A stretch of 64,000 nucleotides of DNA from contig NC_019678.1 in the NCBI RefSeq assembly GCF_000316665.1, forward strand, positions 4,402,001-4,466,000. Reading direction: 5' to 3'. The translations under genes and the position numbers were made by a program. Below, in pieces: positions 62,169-64,000 of this stretch. Below the pieces are notes generated by a model that had not been told where the DNA came from, did no database searches, and saw nothing but the letters and a program-made list of their open reading frames with translations. Positions within the stretch are counted from its first letter, which is position 1. Each line of letters opens with the position of its first letter. Source of the stretch: Rivularia sp. PCC 7116 (lineage in GTDB: Bacteria; Cyanobacteriota; Cyanobacteriia; Cyanobacteriales; Nostocaceae).

Positions 62169-64000
62169 TTAATTGACTTTAACTTTAAATCTTATAAAAC
62201 CATAAGAATTAGTTGGTTTGGTTTGCGTCTGGTCAACATTTGCGGTAGGTATAATATCTTGGTTGACATTGTCTTTATTGACTATATTCACAACAACAGC
62301 ACCATTATTATTACTACTAGAACAAGCTATAGGTGGTGTTTCCCCAGCAGAGAAAAATTCTCCTCTGTCACTATCAGCTACATTCGTAATATAGGCAGTA
62401 GGGTTCTTAGGATAATTCGTACTATCAAAAGCAATTGCTATACCTAAATTAGCCGTACTCAAACCGCCATCTGTAGGAGTTGAACCGTTGAAGGCTGTAG
62501 GAATAAAAGTCGTATAAGTTGGTATTACATCGCATATTTTTAATTTACTGGCATCTTTCTCACCTATTGAAAGAAAGTAAATAGTGTATTCTAATTCATC
62601 ACCAGGAACAACCAAACCGCCGTTAACTGCTCCACGTAGAAAATCATTGCTACTTGTATCTGAGGGGTCAGAATCTGGCCAGTTGCTATTGTTATCTTCG
62701 ATACTATTAGGATCGTCAACAAATTGATCGAAATTAACCCCATTAATTGCCGTAATCCTCTTAACTAACAGCACCTTTGGAGAGCCAGTTACTACAGTTT
62801 TTTCTACTGTAATAATAGTTGGTTCGTCATCTGCGGTGTTGGAGGGGTCATTTCCGGTATTTTGACTATCATCATCGATCTGTTTGAAAGGATTACCTTG
62901 AGTTGGTGGATTATCTTGCGTTGCTCCCGCAGAATCAGCATCGGTTAAAGCGGTTCCGCTTGTTGCAGAGCTGTCGTTTGTATTGAAAGTTGCATTTGCT
63001 TGGTTGTTAATAGAATCACCATCATTATCGTTATTAATTGTGGCTGTAATTTTGATAATAATCTCATCATTGACTCTCAGAGTACCTGAATTAGACAATG
63101 CACCAGAACCGCTGTAGGAAGAATTTAAAATAATATTGTTGCCGTCAGTTTTCGAGACGATTTCAGAGTTGTTGTAAGTTAACTGAGGCGGTAAGGTATC
63201 TTGAATAATGAAATTTGTCGCATCTGTTTGAAAATCGGGAGATTGATTAGAGTAAGTAATAGTGTATTCAACTGTGTCTCCTACAGTTACCGTACCGCTA
63301 TTGTCTTTATCTTCTAGAAAGCGTACCGATTTTGTACCTCGTACATTTGCAGACTTATCGTCGGTAATAATCAGATTGGTTGATGTTGCTTCACTAGGGA
63401 AATAAGCCCAAGTATCGATTCCTTTAAAATCACCATAATTATTACTAAATTTGTGCGCTCCACCATTACTGTCTACTCCAATTGAGGCATTACGGGGATT
63501 ACTAGCACCGCTACCACTTAAATCTACATCTGTTCCATTGCTTGTTGTGTAGTTTTCATCGTTATAGTAAACCGTAAACCTGTTACCTACTGGAAATGCA
63601 GTAGGTGCATTAAGCATTTCAATTACAAACCCATTAGAATTACTCTCTACATCTAACATTGGAAAGTGATATTCTCCAGTTCTCAGTCTAATTCTCGCAT
63701 CATATGGGTCGTTATTGATGCGAGGAGGTAAGTTGTTACCTTGTCCATCTTGACCATCCCAACGCACTACATTACTACCTACAGTGACTATATTTTGGAG
63801 AACTGTATCTTTACTAGGGTCAAATATATTGTCTTTATCAGTATCAATAATAATTTCGTAGCTACCGGGACTTGTAGAATCAAAACTGAAATTCCCTCCA
63901 ACTCCAACAACAGTTTGATTTCCGCTTCCTCCATTACCACCAGTAAATTTAAAGTTGGTTGGTGTTATAGGTATTGCTGGTACAAGGGGAATATTTAGCT
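62169..64000 (-). CDS. DUF11-type repeat surface protein, 5' end outside the window
   Basis: The frame is open to the right edge, with no start needed in the window (at least 610 residues). A Gly-rich beta region near the visible start is followed by immunoglobulin-like DUF11 domains: TVTVGDTVEYTITYSNQS, FIIQDTLPPQLTYNNS and VVPGDELEYTIYFLSIG are the characteristic phrases. Asp/Asn-rich calcium-binding-like loops (NNDNDGDSINNQAN) connect them. Only a handful of Cys. Proteins of this type are secreted and attached to the cell surface or sheath. The signal peptide would be beyond the edge. Confidence 0.85.
   Translation of the reverse strand, partial: LNIPLVPAIPITPTNFKFTGGNGGSGNQTVVGVGGNFSFDSTSPGSYEIIIDTDKDNIFDPSKDTVLQNIVTVGSNVVRWDGQDGQGNNLPPRINNDPYDARIRLRTGEYHFPMLDVESNSNGFVIEMLNAPTAFPVGNRFTVYYNDENYTTSNGTDVDLSGSGASNPRNASIGVDSNGGAHKFSNNYGDFKGIDTWAYFPSEATSTNLIITDDKSANVRGTKSVRFLEDKDNSGTVTVGDTVEYTITYSNQSPDFQTDATNFIIQDTLPPQLTYNNSEIVSKTDGNNIILNSSYSGSGALSNSGTLRVNDEIIIKITATINNDNDGDSINNQANATFNTNDSSATSGTALTDADSAGATQDNPPTQGNPFKQIDDDSQNTGNDPSNTADDEPTIITVEKTVVTGSPKVLLVKRITAINGVNFDQFVDDPNSIEDNNSNWPDSDPSDTSSNDFLRGAVNGGLVVPGDELEYTIYFLSIGEKDASKLKICDVIPTYTTFIPTAFNGSTPTDGGLSTANLGIAIAFDSTNYPKNPTAYITNVADSDRGEFFSAGETPPIACSSSNNNGAVVVNIVNKDNVNQDIIPTANVDQTQTKPTNSYGFIRFKVKVN

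Noticed and set aside
1-64000. Transfer and ribosomal RNA genes
   Set aside because: Looked for cloverleaf-like GC-rich segments and conserved rRNA strings by eye and found none; a covariance search would be decisive.

Overview
The window comes from a filamentous, heterocyst-type cyanobacterium (order Nostocales). It carries a phycoerythrocyanin-phycocyanin operon pair (pecBACEF then cpcBACDEFG1G2G3), a DevBCA-type exporter, a hormogonium/phototaxis-type chemotaxis operon, many HIP1 octamers (GCGATCGC) and many arrays of 7-bp tandem repeats (STRR), all typical of Calothrix/Nostoc-like genomes. Base composition is AT-rich. The genus cannot be fixed from the sequence alone.

Layout. 1-18 kb is mixed housekeeping and accessory DNA: a 5'-truncated gene, the chlorophyll enzyme BciB, a Ser/Thr kinase with TPR repeats, a rhomboid-like protein without its catalytic residues, a GC-richer DUF4437 lipoprotein that looks acquired, a 1056-residue membrane protein with seven helical repeats, a high-light-inducible protein, devBCA with a divergent TetR gene, an HD phosphohydrolase and an acetyltransferase. 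18.5-31.2 kb is the phycobilisome rod cluster, all on the minus strand and read from pecB (31.2 kb) down to cpcG3 (18.5 kb). It encodes two alpha/beta bilin protein pairs, their rod linkers, the bilin lyases (PecE/PecF with isomerase motif NHCQGN, CpcE/CpcF) and three rod-core linkers. Dispersed repeats sit in nearly every long spacer of this cluster.

32-41 kb holds an RluD-type pseudouridine synthase, an orphan PatA-type response regulator with an Asn/Asp-rich N-terminus, a secreted HEAT-repeat protein, and a three-gene minus-strand locus (CHAT protease with TPRs, a 141-residue protein, and a 426-residue membrane protein overlapping it by 4 nt) that resembles a conflict or cell-death module. 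41.7-49.6 kb is a five-gene chemotaxis operon (PATAN-REC, CheY, CheW, MCP with two GAF domains, CheA-REC). 68 nt downstream is a 1188-residue protein with a signal peptide, about fourteen HEAT repeats, one membrane span and a cytoplasmic NACHT NTPase. Its ectodomain tail matches the tail of the small secreted HEAT protein at 35 kb. These two proteins and the CHAT locus are the best candidates for an undescribed system.

53-64 kb carries a DUF1353 protein, a sugar-nucleotide epimerase, purD-nblS, a histone-deacetylase-family amidohydrolase, a MoaD-like protein and the C-terminal part of a DUF11-type surface protein cut by the right edge. NblS is the sensor that in other cyanobacteria controls phycobilisome breakdown and hli genes, so it links functionally to the phycobilisome cluster and the hli gene here. 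A MITE-like family of 118-142 bp with terminal inverted repeats and internal hairpins, and a second family bounded by CTATAGCGATTTT-like ends, are scattered through the intergenic DNA. I saw no rRNA, tRNA, CRISPR array, intact insertion sequence or prophage.
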